From Malaya genurostris (lineage: Eukaryota > Arthropoda > Insecta > Diptera > Culicidae): DNA of 64,000 bases. Below are positions 44,786-56,910 of the stretch, one piece after another (the first letter of the stretch is position 1; each line of letters starts with the position of its first letter). The stretch is taken from the NCBI RefSeq assembly GCF_030247185.1, contig NC_080572.1, positions 36,808,383-36,872,382 on the forward strand. Direction: 5' to 3'. Below the pieces are notes generated by a model, which saw only the letters and a list, made by a program, of their open reading frames with translations, made no database searches and was not told where the DNA came from. Made by a program: the position numbers and the translations under genes.

Positions 44786-47700
44786 TGGTGTTGTAGACAG
44801 TGGTGGTAAATTGTGAACCGAACGCCGATGCTTCAGCAAATTTACTCAAAAATGTTCACCGAGCGTAAGCATGCGACAGGTTCGAAAACTATTCCCTCGT
44901 TTAATGCGAAGGTGTTCTGTGCTCGGTGTTCGGCGAAGCAATCTGTTTCGAACCGTTCGGTTGGCGGACCATCGGCGAGGGTCGAGTAAACTGCGTTCGA
45001 TACGATGCTTTGTTGATTTCAAGTCTCGCATCCTGGTTTTGAAATTATCAATGCACACGTGATCAGCACAAAAAAATTCTTTTGCTCGATTGATAAAACG
45101 ATCAAAAGCAATTGAAATGGCATTATTTTGGACATTATCAGTGTGCGTAGGGTGGCTCGATATGGAAAATAGTAAGTTTTTGTTTTTTTGCAAATTTTAT
45201 GGTTTTTGGTTATAGAATCAATAACAATAAGAATTTAACAATTTGGAACATTTTCAGCGAGTGTATGGTGGCTGAATATGAAAAATTTGTAAACTTTTTA
45301 ACTATAATTTGGACATTTTCAGTAAACGTAGAGTGGCTCAATAGGAAAAAGGGATTTATTTTTACTTTTTCAAATTCGATGTTTAATGAATTGCTGAGTC
45401 AATAGCAAATAAAATTGAATTATTTCAGGCATTTTCAACGAGCGTAAGGTACCTGTATATGGAAAATATTTTGACTAATGTCAATTCGATGCTCTATTGA
45501 TTGGTGAATCAATAGCAGTTCAAATAAGCGATCATAGGGGGGTTTAATATAAAAATTTGAAAATATTTTGATTTTTTCTGTTTCAATGTTCAATTGATAA
45601 GCGAATCTGCATTGATGAGCAGGTAGAATTGGATGATTTTGGACGTTTTTAGCGAGCGGTGATTCAATATGAACATTTTGACTTTTGCATGTTCGATGCT
45701 TTATTCATTAGTGCATTAATTGCCATTAAGTTTAGTTAATTTTGGATATTCTCAGCGAGTGCTGGATGGCTTAATATACACGGAGAACCCGCAGATCACA
45801 AAATTACAATATTGTAATTGTTGTTTCACGCCCTGGTTGTTTCAACTAAAATGTTGTTGATTTAACTAACATATCTGTTGATTTTGTCATGGTTATGACA
45901 GGTAACCGAAATTGTTGTATTCAAATGCTGTCACTTGGCGGAGAACGAAGACAGAAAAACGCAGAACAAAAAACCTCTTCATTTCACCAGAAGCGTTTCA
46001 TATTGAAAATTTTCAATGGTTAATGAACGTCATTTATGTTAGTTACGTAGTAGTCGTTTTATGTAAGTGAAAGTATGCAGAAGAATATAACAGTTAATTG
46101 TAAAACAAGTTTTCCATGTGTTAAATAGATATTCCTACAGTATAAAAGTTTTAATTTCATCTGAGAGTAATGTATTCTAGGACAGTTCATGTCAATGTTA
46201 TTAAAACCGCTTAATGCTTAAAAATTTTCTGCTAAAGTGAAGTGGTACTATTTGTATTTTCTTGAAAGTGTATCTGTAGCATTGGGTTTACCAACGAGCC
46301 ATTCTGCAAGTGAAGGAAAAGTTTCCTAATTCCCTGTGGCCATTTTTTCTGTTGAGTTCTTTTTTGAGAATTGTTATCTTTTGGTTCATTTCTATATCCT
46401 TTGTGAGTTTAGTGATAAAGATATATGCAGTTAATTAGATAAAATTTCGTTGTTCAAGCAGTGAACGATTAGCTGCCCCCCGAAGAGGCTAACAGTAAAA
46501 CATATTTATTGCAATTGACGTCTTAAGTTCAAATAACTGAATAATTGGTTGAAACAACTGAGACATTGTTTTGCTTTCATGCATACAAGTAACTTTGCTG
46601 GGATTGTGTCTTTGCTCAATTGCAGGAGCGACATCTCATTGAAACGTTTCATTGTTCGCTCAGGGTGTTTGGCATTGCTCAACTGAAACGTTTCATTACT
46701 TGTTTGTTACTTGTTGGGTGTCGTTGCTAAGCAGCCAGCACGATAAATCAAAAATGACAGATTAGTTAAAACAACAGTCGATTAATTGTACCAAATTTTA
46801 ACCAATCAAAATCAGAAAAACAACTAATATTTTAGTTGTTTTGCGAACGCTGGCTTTTCCGTGTAGGAAATAGTAATTTTTATACTATTTCCAATTCCAT
46901 ACCAGTAGTGGTAAAAACACCAAACACCAATGCTTTGTACATATTTGTTCAAAAATATTTTCCTAGAAAAAATATGCAAAAGCTGTTCATTCGGTTTACG
47001 GTAAAGTTCGCTTGCTGTTCAGCAAAGCAATATATTCCAAACCATTCAGTTGACAGACCATCGGGGAAGGTCAAATGAGCTCCATTCGATGGGTAGTTTT
47101 ATTATTTATGGTTGGATGACATACCTATCTACACCATCAAAACTAATATTCTATTTCAGTTGATAAGCAAAGAAATAGCGCGTCAAAATCACAGGCATTT
47201 CGAAGATTTGCATGTTTAAATGCTATGGTTCACCATCACTACTATTGATATATTAAACAATAAAGCTGCGTTACCACCGAAAAAAATGCCTAAAATTCTA
47301 ATATTCCAATTGTTAGCAATTAAACATTGAATTAACAAAAGGTAAAATATTCCCATATTTTTATATAAAACCACTCTACGCCCACTGAAAATGTCCAAAA
47401 TTATCATATTCGAATTTAGTTCAATAAAGCATCGGATCTGCAAATTCAAATACTAACATTTTTCAAATAGGACCACACTACGCTCACTGGAAATGTCCTA
47501 TTGGAACTGCAATTGATTCACCAATTAATAGAACATTGAATCGACATTGAATAAATAAATAAATTGATTAATAAATTAGTCACAAATTTTAAAATTTTCC
47601 AAATAGCACTACCCTACGGTCATCGAAAATGTCAAAACTATCACTATTAAATGGAATATAAAATCAGCAAAAGTCCAAATATTTACAAATTTTCATGTTG

Positions 47701-48440
47701 AGCCACCCTACGCTCGCTGAAAGAGTAAAAAATTATTCTAATGGAAACGCTATTGATTGATCAATCAATAGAGCATCGAAATGAGATTAGTCAAAAAATT
47801 TCTATTTTCCATATACAAAATTATCCTTATCGAAATGCTATTGATTTACTAATCAATAGTGTATGAGGTTTGCTATAGTTTAAAAATTTGCTTTTTCGCA
47901 TTGAGCCACTCTACCTACATTCACATAAAGTATGCAAAATTATTTAATTCGAACTTCTATTGATTCATCAATCAATGGATCACCGACTTGGTAGTAGTCC
48001 AAAATTTCAAAATTTTCTGTCCAACGCCCACCAAAAATGTAAAAATAAAATTTTAGTTAAACATAGAATTTCAAAAAGTCAAAATATTTACAATTTTCTA
48101 TATTGAGCCACCCCACTTTTGCTTGAAATGTTCAAAATAACCATACTCTGCTAAACTATCCAAACATTCTAACGACCTGCCGAGCTGACAAAGTTCGGTT
48201 CATCCGAAGCAATAGCCTATAGTACTCGAATCGGATGTTCATGAACATACTAGTAACGATAGGCTCACAAACTAAAGCATCGGTTCATTCACCATCAGCA
48301 TTGCTTCTTGGTTCGGCGATGCTGACTCGAACGATGGTATCGGCAAATTTATACTCGCGATGGTGGATCGCTTTTTGGTTCGGAAGGAACACGTTTTGTG
48401 TGTTCGGAATCGATGCTTTACCACCACTGGTTGTAGATTG
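44786..48440. repeat. Opposed minisatellite arrays and paralogous blocks
   Basis: A block at 44786-45010 (AGTGGTGGTAAA, then GTTCGGCGAAGCAA, GGCGGACCATCGG) recurs in direct orientation at 46905-47090 and, diverged, inverted at about 48190-48435. Forward ~100-bp units with TTTGGACATTTTCAGCGAG and GTGGCTCAATATGGAAAA fill 45110-45778. Inverted units (GAGCCACCCTACGCTCGCTG) fill about 47240-48130. The MITE 45779-46863 sits between. This is non-coding repeat; frames here are chance. Confidence 0.75.
45779..46863. mobile_element. 1.09-kb TA-flanked MITE
   Basis: Ends CACGGAGAACCCGCAG and (complement) CACGGAAAAGCCAGCG, with TA on each side. It lies inside one of the ~100-bp units. Ends are rich in GTTGTTTTAACTAA-type motifs in both orientations. 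No ORF. Confidence 0.75.
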
Positions 48441-48612
48441 AGATAAAAATAATGAACACTTATATAATTTTTCATTATAAAACAATACAATCTTGGGATA
48501 ACATTGCCTCATCTACATGCACTAGAAAAATTTCAATTTTTTTATGAGGACAGATTTTTTATTCACGGTAATTCCAAAAATCTATATTCGGCGCAAAAAT
48601 CTATCTGTACTA

Positions 48613-48772
48613 GAGTGACTATAATCAGAGTGGCGACAGCTGTTCGTTTGGAATGACAGCTCCCAGTTCCAAACGAGCAAATGACATGTCAATTCAATGT
48701 AAAGCTAATGGAATGTTTTGAATTGTTGCCAAAATTACGGATGAGATGTCGTCACTCTGGTTATAGGCACTT
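48613..48772. mobile_element. 160-bp TA-flanked MITE
   Basis: GAGTGACTATAATCAGAGTG at the left and its partner CACTCTGGTTATAGGCACTT at the right, with TA at 48611-48612 and 48773-48774. The same ends occur fused at 25951-25977. Confidence 0.8.
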
Positions 48773-48774
48773 TA

Positions 48775-49959
48775 ATCTGTACCATATCGGTATCAGGATC
48801 CCGTAACATAAGTACCAGGAAAATGTCACCAAACCTCATTTTGGCGAGCAAAAAAAAGGTCCCACAGCAACCTTTTCTCATGTCTATCCAAGTTAAAATC
48901 GATATTTATATGTACGATCCGTGAATTATCGGTATTTTGGGAGTACATATCTGTATTGCGGTATAGAGGTCGAATATTTGTATAAATACCGGTATACCTA
49001 GCAACGTTGAAGAGTGTTAAAAAATTTCCCACATCATGTCAAATATTTTACACGATCAATAATGAAAAAAAATACGAGATCGTATATTTAATTACTTTCT
49101 TACATTCGGTTGCACACGGTTTTGCACAGATCGATTTAATGACAAATTATACCTCTCGTATAATTATTTTCCTGGCGAAGTGTGCATTTCTTGAGTATAT
49201 ATCACTATGGTTCTAAGCAATTTATATTGATCGTGTAAAATATTTGACATGCGGGGGGAAATTGTTTTTAACACTCTTTCTCTTCCTAACATAGCTTTTA
49301 AACGTCAGTTCTTGTATTTGCTTGTGCAAAGGAAAGAAATAGATGTATTGCGATATGTAACCATGAAACGTACATGGTAGCATCGCAGTGCACTGCATTA
49401 CCGATCGACGCAATAGCAGATCAATTTTCTATCATTTAGTCTCGTTCATTCGCCATTTGCGTGCACTTTACGTGGGATGAAGTATTTTTTATTTTTCCAT
49501 TGCGACCAAACGGCAAATACTCTGTTGTTAAAAGAACAACTGTACTAAACAATATCGGAGCTAAGCGCGAAAGAATAGCTTCAATCGTAGAGGCTTATTC
49601 AATTGCTTGATAATCTCCCACGTATTCGCTAAATCAAAGTGAATGGGAAACGCGTGTAAGTTTTTTTTATTTTCATGCTACAGTTAACTCGCGATCATAG
49701 TTGGTATTTGGTCGGGTCACTCGTTTCGCTGCACTGTCGGTAACTTGGGTTGTCGAGAAAAAATTGTGAAAAATGTGCTTTTTGATAATTGAGGAAAAAG
49801 TATTCATTCGTTCAATGGAAGAATAAAAACTGTTACGAGAAAGTGATTTAACAATTGCGAAATTGCACAAAGAAATGTCAGTGATTTAGAGTTTTCCAGA
49901 TTTATCGATAATATCTACAGTAAAAGTTTCCAGTTCAACGGGGAAGGAACAAAACTGCC
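48775..49959. other. Upstream region of the exon at 49960
   Basis: Includes the inverted repeat 49012-49277. An acceptor-like TTTCCAG at about 49928 suggests the 5'UTR is spliced. Otherwise unassigned. Confidence 0.4.
49012..49277. repeat. 266-bp inverted repeat with ~50-bp arms
   Basis: GAGTGTTAAAAAATTTCCC then CATGTCAAATATTTTACACG at the left is mirrored at the right by CGTGTAAAATATTTGACATG and TTTTTAACACTC. Likely a small MITE; no convincing target duplication. Capable of a stable stem-loop. Confidence 0.75.
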
Positions 49960-50146
49960 ATGGATACGTCAGCAGACAAAGCTGGTTATTCGATTGATAT
50001 TAAACAGGAGCTCGATGAACCTGCAGAAACAGCTCCGGCCGGAGTGGAGGGCCGCATCATTCGTAAAATGACGGTTCTGGACCCACTGAAGCTTAAACTT
50101 CTGAATCGGCAGAATCACAATAGTCTACTGTCTGGATTACTCACAG
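49960..50146 (+). CDS. First coding exon of an unrecognised, probably nuclear protein
   Basis: The ATG sits in a good context (CTGCCATGG). It opens 62 codons plus one base up to a donor ACAG/GTAATT at 50147. The peptide begins MDTSADKAGYSIDIKQELDE and continues with an acidic Pro/Ala stretch (AETAPAGVEG), then a basic-hydrophobic segment (GRIIRKMTVLDPLKLKLLNR, QNHNSLLSGLL). IKQE is a SUMO-acceptor consensus, typical of transcription or chromatin proteins. G+C content and codon choice are higher than in the surroundings. The body of the gene must lie downstream on the plus strand; a phase-1-compatible candidate second exon is at 58535-58708, and none of the rest is recognisable. No family is assigned. 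Confidence 0.6.
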
Positions 50147-51340
50147 GTAATTTTCTAGGTGCGGTTTGATTAGCTGAAAATGATTTAATTTTGCTTACGA
50201 TGAAGTAAATGATATGGATTACGACACAATTGGTCTAATCAACAACAAAAAATAATTTCAGTGCTCTGTTTTGTTCTTTATATTTTTAACTGCAACGTTC
50301 CAATTATTCTCCTTCAGAAGAAAATATATGAATGCTTAGCAGTAGTTTGATGGTAACGCGCGGCGCACTTTTTACCCTTTGACTTGATAGGGTAGGGTTC
50401 GAATCCGGGTAAAAAGTTATTTTTTATAAAAATTGTACTAGATAATTTATCGTAGTTTGGTGCACTAGAAAAACAATTTAGAAATGGCTTTTGTGTTTTC
50501 TTAAATTGGTTGATATTTTTTTCCTACATTTGAATAATAGCAAAACCGATGTCGATTTCCATTTCGTTAGACTTAGAATTTTTTAAACTGAGTTTTCCAT
50601 GTAACTTGTTTACTGATCGTCAGTCAATTTTTGTTTTTTATTACTGCCCATACTCGCATATAAGTCTCATATCGATTTTCGCCAATATTGAGTTAGCTTC
50701 AGGAATTTCAAGTAATAATACCATGATTCAGCATTAGGTAGCAGAATAAATCAAAAAAATCGGAAATAACATTTTAATCATGGCGATTTTCCATATGGGA
50801 CTATTATGCAAGTATGAGCAGTATAGTCCAATGCCAATAGAACCACGCAGGATTTCATATGACTTCATGCCAAACGAGCTGCTCCTATTCTCAATAGTTT
50901 TATGTTTACCAAAATTTTAATTCAATTTGATTCTAATCAGCCAATCTTCATAATTAAACCTGTTTTAATCTACATTGTGGTGTGATGATGCCTTTCTCAT
51001 ATTACTCAATTTTCAATTCTTCCTTCCCCCATGGAAGTTTTTTTTTTCCACATTAAGTTCTTTGAACAAGAGAGAACTCATTATATAAAAGTGCAAATAA
51101 CTTGATAATTCATACTTCCTTCTAAGAAGTTGTTTTAAAGTATCAATATTGTGGATAACGCACTTTTCTTTCAAATTAGCGCCTTCCCCACCTCTAAACT
51201 TCATACTCAATACATACACCGCTCGCTGACTCACAGAATGAGCAGCACGCAGTTATTCAATTGAGCAACAAATTTAAAACCACCGATTAATTTTTATCGG
51301 GTACGGGTCAAATTCGGTTTAGAAGAAAAATTAATCTTAA
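50147..51340. other. Non-coding, presumed intron
   Basis: A+T-rich. 50375-50412 has a B-box-like GGGTTCGAATCC within a short hairpin but no tRNA fold. 50975-51005 is a lone family-3 terminus (TGGTGTGATGATGCCTTTCT). Confidence 0.4.
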
Positions 51341-52290
51341 TAAAATTCTGGGTCAGGAACGTATTCTGGAACTGGGTTCGAAAACTGAATTCGAAATCTA
51401 GGATTCAGAATTCAGTTGCAAATTCGGAATCCATATCAAGAAATCAGGTCATAAACTTAGTTATAGAATTTTGGAACTGAAACTACGAACTTAAAAAATT
51501 CCGCAGAATTCGGTAATTTTCAATGAATAAACAAAAATCTGCTCTCATCAACCTACTGAATGACAACATTGATTGCCCCATACTACTGGAAAGAATTAAT
51601 TTTAACATTCCGGGAAGATCATTGCGAAGAACGGATTTTCTTCGTCGCTCACTTCATCGCACACAGTATGGCCAAAACAACCCAATGGATGTCTGTTGTC
51701 ATCGTTTCAATAGCGTGTATCATTTATTTGATTGTAATATGAGCAAAGACACATTCAAATCGAAAATAATATTTTTAAGTTAACATAAGTTTGTAGCTAT
51801 AAAGTAAAAGTCTGTGCGATAGGTCACCTCTAGTCGAAGACAATAAAGAAATATAGAACCAAATCTTAGTGTTTATTCTAATTTAGTTCTAGAACTGAAT
51901 TCTACTAAGCTTGAATTCTGAATCTTAATCAAGGAACTGAGCTCAGTTTCAAAATCTAGTTCTAGAATGTTCGAATTTAGTTCTAGCATACAGGTTCTGA
52001 ACTGGAAATTCTGGTTCAGAAGTCAGTTATAAAATTCAGGCTGGGAATTCAAATATAACATTTAGTTCCGGAATCCAGATCTAAAATTTATAACCAGAAT
52101 TTGTTCTAGAATGAAGGTGAAGTCGAAATTCTGAATCAGAATTATGGATTCGAATCGCCTACATAAATTGAGGAGCTAAATTCAGTCGAGCTCTAGTCGA
52201 GACACCAGAATTAGGATTCAGTTCCAGATTCATAGTTTTTTATTCTGAATCTGGAACTAAATTCAACCAGAATCCAGTGATATGAACCTT
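51341..52290. repeat. Degenerate GAATTC/TTCTAGAA-type simple-repeat region
   Basis: Short imperfect repeats such as AGTTCTAGAACTGAATTC and ATTCTGAATC fill 51341-51500 and 51880-52290, split by a LINE fragment. A similar stretch borders the TTAA element at 28350-28440. Confidence 0.65.
51523..51870 (+). mobile_element. Jockey-like LINE 3' end fragment
   Basis: The plus frame 51523-51783 reads LINLLNDNIDCPILLERINF, NIPGRSLRRTDFLRRSLHRT, YGQNNPMDVCCHRFN and DCNMSKDTFKSKI. This is the extreme C-terminal motif of Jockey-type LINE ORF2, ending at TAA. AATAAA follows at 51842. It is heavily 5'-truncated and embedded in simple repeat. Confidence 0.7.
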
Positions 52291-52429
52291 CAAAAAACTT
52301 GAAAAAAAGTAAAGTAAATCTTCCTGACAATGCTTGTTCCCTGATTTTTTTTAAATGTTTCGGTAGAGCAGTTGCTTCAAAAATCAAACAAAATTAAAAT
52401 CAGTAGAACCACTCTAGCTACGTCAATAT

Positions 52430-52800
52430 GGCTGAAATTTCGGGAAAATTATTCCAGTCCAAGCTCTTTCACGTACCATACGTACTTTCTTTGTGGACAT
52501 ATTTCAAATGCTTACCGCTTATAGCCTTTTGATCGGAATAATTTTAATTTGCAGTTTATGTTAGTTACTGGTCAAACAAATCGATTTTTTTATACAGGAT
52601 CCCAGTTCTCGGTTCCGGAAGTACCGTAAATAGTGGTTCAAAAACTCCAAAATGGAACTCAACTCCTTTTCTCAGAGGCTGCTAAACCGATTTTCATAAA
52701 CGTAGATCCGAATGAAAGGTCTTTTGGTCCCGTAAAAACCGTCATTTAGAGCTGCGCAGTAAAAATAGGACAAATTCTAAACTTTACCTAAAACAGTTTA
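52430..52800. repeat. Family-3 relic
   Basis: GGTTCCGGAAGTACCGTAAA, CTAAACCGATTTTCATAAAC and AATGAAAGGTCTTTTGGTCC are family-3 body motifs; no termini. Confidence 0.5.
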
Positions 52801-52899
52801 CCAGTTGAACAGGTTATGCTAGTTTATGCCCAAAGAAACTTTCTTGTTTTTATTTTAGATTCAATGTTTTTTAGGAATTCCTTATTAATCTCTCTCTCT

Positions 52900-53563
52900 A
52901 ACAGCTATAGTCCTGGGGTGTCCTTTGTTGCATCAAGCATACGTCTCCACATAACTCGGTCCATGGCTGCTCGTCGCCAGCCACTCAAGGCCACTGTCGT
53001 CCGACATCCTTATGACATGCCCAGCTCATCGTAGACGTCCGATTTTAGCTGCCCGTACGATAAGTGGTTCTCTTAGCAGCTGTTGCAATTCGTGATTCAT
53101 ACGCCGTTTCCACGTTTCTGTCTTCCATCTACACACCGCCATAGATGGTCCTCAGTACCTTTCTTTCAAAAACACTGAGGGCGCGATGGTCCTCTGCCAA
53201 CATAGTCCAGGTCTCGTGGCCATAGAGAACAACTGGTCTAATGAGCATTTGGTAGATGGTCAATTTCGTGCGATGGGTCTGAGTCCAAAGTACGCACGAT
53301 TCCCTGCCAAAATACGTCTCTGAATTTTTCTGCTGGTGTTATTGTCGGCGATCATCAGTGAGCCCAAATATACGAACTCGTCAACCACCTCGATATTGTC
53401 ACCGTCTATCAATGGCGTAGTGTTTCTTCTCTAGAGCCTCTTTCTCTCATGTATTTTGTTTTTGACGCATTTATGGCCAGTCCGATACGCGTTTCAGTCC
53501 AATGTAGGTTTCCTTCATCTTCTCAAGGTTACGTGTCACAATATCAATATCGTCAGCGAAGCC
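52900..53563 (-). mobile_element. LINE reverse-transcriptase fragment (catalytic FADD motif to C-terminus)
   Basis: Minus strand from 53563: GFADDIDIVTRNLEKMKETY with the catalytic Asp pair, then after breaks EFVYLGSLMIADNNTS, RNRAYFGLRP-like, LTIYQMLIRPVVLYGHETW, EDHRALSVFERKVLRTIYGG, and near the end MDRVMWRRMLDATKDTPGL. It has several frameshifts and is 5'-truncated. This is a non-LTR retrotransposon type abundant in insects. Confidence 0.82.
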
Positions 53564-54060
53564 TAAAAGCCAAAAAGGCCCCCCGCAGAAATCACCTCTG
53601 TCTTGCGTGCGTTTGCCCGGATTACGCAAAGCTAGGAGCTAACCCTCAGTTAAGTCCGAACGAGCGGCAGCGAGGTCGGGCAGCAGGTCATGAAAAACGA
53701 TGAGGCGTAGCCGCATTAGACCTTTCAAAATCGCAGTAAATTAGAACAAATTCTATTAAGCAGCATGTTGATCTGTTATGCCAAATGATCATTATGCCAA
53801 ATAACCATCATGCCAAACAATATTATACCAGAAAATACTATTTTAACGACTAATGCCTTCGAGTGTATGGTTTTCTGGACTTTGGTACATTCTGGGATTT
53901 TTTTTCTGGATTTTCTTACTTTCTAGAATTTGTATTTCTGGAGATTAGTACTTTCTGGGCAATAAATTTCTGGGGAAAAAGCTTCGGTTTTTTATGTACT
54001 GGAAAATGGTTTTCGGGGAAATGATATAGAACCTTGTCGAACACATCAAATCAATCTAGA
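53564..54060. repeat. G+C-richer segment, then ATGCCAAATAA and TTTCTGG minisatellites
   Basis: 53564-53720 is unusually G+C-rich with no homology I recognise. 53775-53830 has tandem ATGCCAAATAA-type units as at 21450. 53870-53990 has TACTTTCTGG/ATTTCTGG units that commonly follow them. Confidence 0.5.
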
Positions 54061-55394
54061 AATCGTTTATGATATAGAGTAAAGTGGGAAGAGATGCCAT
54101 ACTTTTATTAACATAAAATGAACAGGAAGTAGCGACCCGTTACTGTGAATATTTTTAAAAATACTACAAACATCACTTATTAACTTAATATATTTATTCG
54201 GAGAAAATACAATGATTATCATAAATTATTACAAACAAAAAATATGGGGAAATATTTTGGGGCTAGGCAAAAAGGAAGTACTCGGTCTTGATTGAAAAAA
54301 AAAACGACTGTGAATGTATTTTGGTTTTTCGTTAACTATTTTCACAGAATGTAGGATGGAAAATTGAGAAGGAGAAAAATTAGAAATTTGATACATTTCA
54401 TGGCTGCTTCTACATTTTCGGGTGACCGCATATTTCGCATTACGTTAGTCTTCTTTTTATATTGGGTAGGCATGCTGCATGTTGTAAATAAGAATGAAAC
54501 ATTCTTCATCAGGCACATCTACCGATTTGAAGTTGTAGATACCGCTAATTTCCAAATGGCGATGAAAAGGAAAACTTTACCTATGATTGATAAAATATCC
54601 GACAGCGCTTTTCCTGTCACGAAGATAGGTTATGTCATTATTTTGAGATGGGTTTCGAATGAAATACCATCTTTTACGTGGTACGAAATAAATATTTCGA
54701 TCACTGCAACAGCACTAGCAATATACTATCGGTTATCAATATCTAAAGATCAAATATAATTTCGCTACTTGACGCCACTTGACCATTGAGTTTTTGGAAA
54801 ATTTTCAGGAAATTTTTGCTTGGGTTCTTCTCAAAAGTATTTTTCATTACCAAAAGTTCTCCTTTTTGGTAATGAAAAATACGAAAATGGAATTAAAAAA
54901 AAAAAGCGGGTGGGTAATGTCAGACAGGAATGGAAGGACGTGGATACGAATAAAACTAACATGCTTATTTCACACTTCTGAATATCAACAATTGTTCGAA
55001 TTAGTTGATTGAATATGTGGATTTTGGAACTTTTACAGCTTTGCTTCCAGAATTGTAGTCCATCTATACTAAAGTACGACTTACTCAGGCAAGCACATTC
55101 TACCACAAACACAACGCAAAGCAAATGAAAGTGAAACAATACATAAACAATGTTACAGTCATATATATGTTATGTCAGGACGGAGGTAGCAGTTCAATGT
55201 AAACTGCTACGCACTGGGGGGGTCTAAGACGAAATTTAAATTTAATGTTATAGCTGCTCTTTTGGAGATTTACCTGAGTTTTCCTGTAAATTTTTCTCAT
55301 TGTTTCCGAAAGTTCGGAAAACTGAATTGTTGAGTTATTTATGGTTATCTTAAACATCTTGAATCATAAATTGCTGAACATATTTCTGATGGCA

Positions 55395-55545
55395 TGGAGA
55401 AAGAATTATGTTGTCTCGTTTAGCACAACTCGAGATATTCACGATTAAGTTCTATCCAATCCCCTAAAGGGCGAATTTTGAAAAGGCGCTCCATAGTAAA
55501 ATGAGACGTATTCCCGTCAAAATCGAGTTTTCCGGTGTAACAGTT
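55395..55545 (-). repeat. Dispersed repeat C, copy 2
   Basis: GAAAGAATTATGTTGTCTCG, ATTCACGATTAAGTTCTATC and GGCGCTCCATAGTAAAATGA match 56760-56885 and, inverted, 27905-28030. Confidence 0.6.
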
Positions 55546-56749
55546 TTTAAGAGAATATGAGTGATATGATAAAGGCATAATTACACCACTAGACGAGTTG
55601 AGTTCGAGTTCCGATGGATACCATTGACTTCCGATGGATACCGCTGACTTCCGTCATATATTTCCAGGCTGACCTGTTGTCCATGAATGCGATACTGATA
55701 TGTGTTCTGTTGGAGTCTCTTGTTTCTTCCGCTTGCGGTAACAAGTTTTGTATTTCGCTTGGATATTCCTCGATCGCACCATATTCAACACGATGACAAT
55801 GACAGCCAAATTCGGAATGAATGGCTTCTGAGTCAATGCTATGCATTTTATATAGTAAATCAGCAAAAAGTTTACTTCAAACTACAAATGGTTGAAAAAT
55901 GGGCCGTATACAGTATAGTGAAGTAAAATTTCGCATAATTCTTTGGGTATAAAATTATGGTTTTAAATGGCACGGTAGAGAATTTTGAAATCAATTTTTT
56001 CATTTCGGATTTCAATATTTCAGTAGAAGAAACTATCAAAATGCTGTACGGGATTAATTTCTGGCATCCCATAGGGGCCAAATTGTATAATTCTCTAAGA
56101 TATTAAACATTGATTGGATATAAACGATTTTAAACACTGTTGCGAATTTAGAACTGTGGAAATTTCAAAAAACTGATCAAATTAACTTAGATTTGCACTA
56201 CACTGCTAACTTTATTTTCGATTTACAAAGAAGCAATATTTATAGTTCTTTAGGTAACATTTGGAGCTATTAAAAGGGCTGATTTTGCATATTGTTCCAC
56301 ATTGTTGTCCATTTTCGTTGTATTTTGCTCCAATGCAAACGACCACCAACAGGATGATGTAATCGATCTTCTTTGAAGGGAAACTTGTTCTGCGACCTGA
56401 GCGTTTGAGGTTTTGTACAACGCTAAAGGTCTGCCCTCATTACTGGAGACTGCTGCTCTCGACGATCGAAGTCCAAATGAAAGCACCATCTTTTTGTATA
56501 AATATCTGTTTATTAATCTTATTTTTGTGTATTACATCAACGTTTTACAGTACAAGTGTTTTGACCCTTTGGCTCTTCATTTTTGGTGTTCATACGATTC
56601 GTTATTAATAATAGGTGTTTTAGTTACTCTTATTTTACACACTAATGTTTAATCATAATATTTATTTTAATCATTATTAAAATATCTACCTACTTATAAC
56701 TTGGTTATCTCACACTGTTCAAAATATTATCCCAAATTCCTGATCATAT

Positions 56750-56910
56750 TTTTGATGAAATGGTGAAAGAATTATGTTGCTGCCGTTAATACAAGTCGAG
56801 ATTTTCACGATTAAGTTCTGCCCATTCTTCCATATGGCTAATTTTGAAAAGGCACCCCATAGTAAAGTAAGTCGTATTCACGACAAAATTACAGAATATT
56901 TTCGATGTGC
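56750..56910 (-). repeat. Dispersed repeat C, copy 3
   Basis: GAAAGAATTATGTTGCTGCC, CACGATTAAGTTCTGCCCAT and GGCACCCCATAGTAAAGTAA; same orientation as 55395-55545. Confidence 0.6.

Noticed and set aside
50375..50412. Possible tRNA gene (GGGTTCGAATCC)
   Set aside because: Only a B-box-like segment inside a short CTTTTTACCC/GGGTAAAAAG hairpin; no D or anticodon arms and the wrong length.
54364..54759. 131-codon plus-strand frame
   Set aside because: No recognisable domain, A+T-rich codons like the surroundings and no splice or UTR support.
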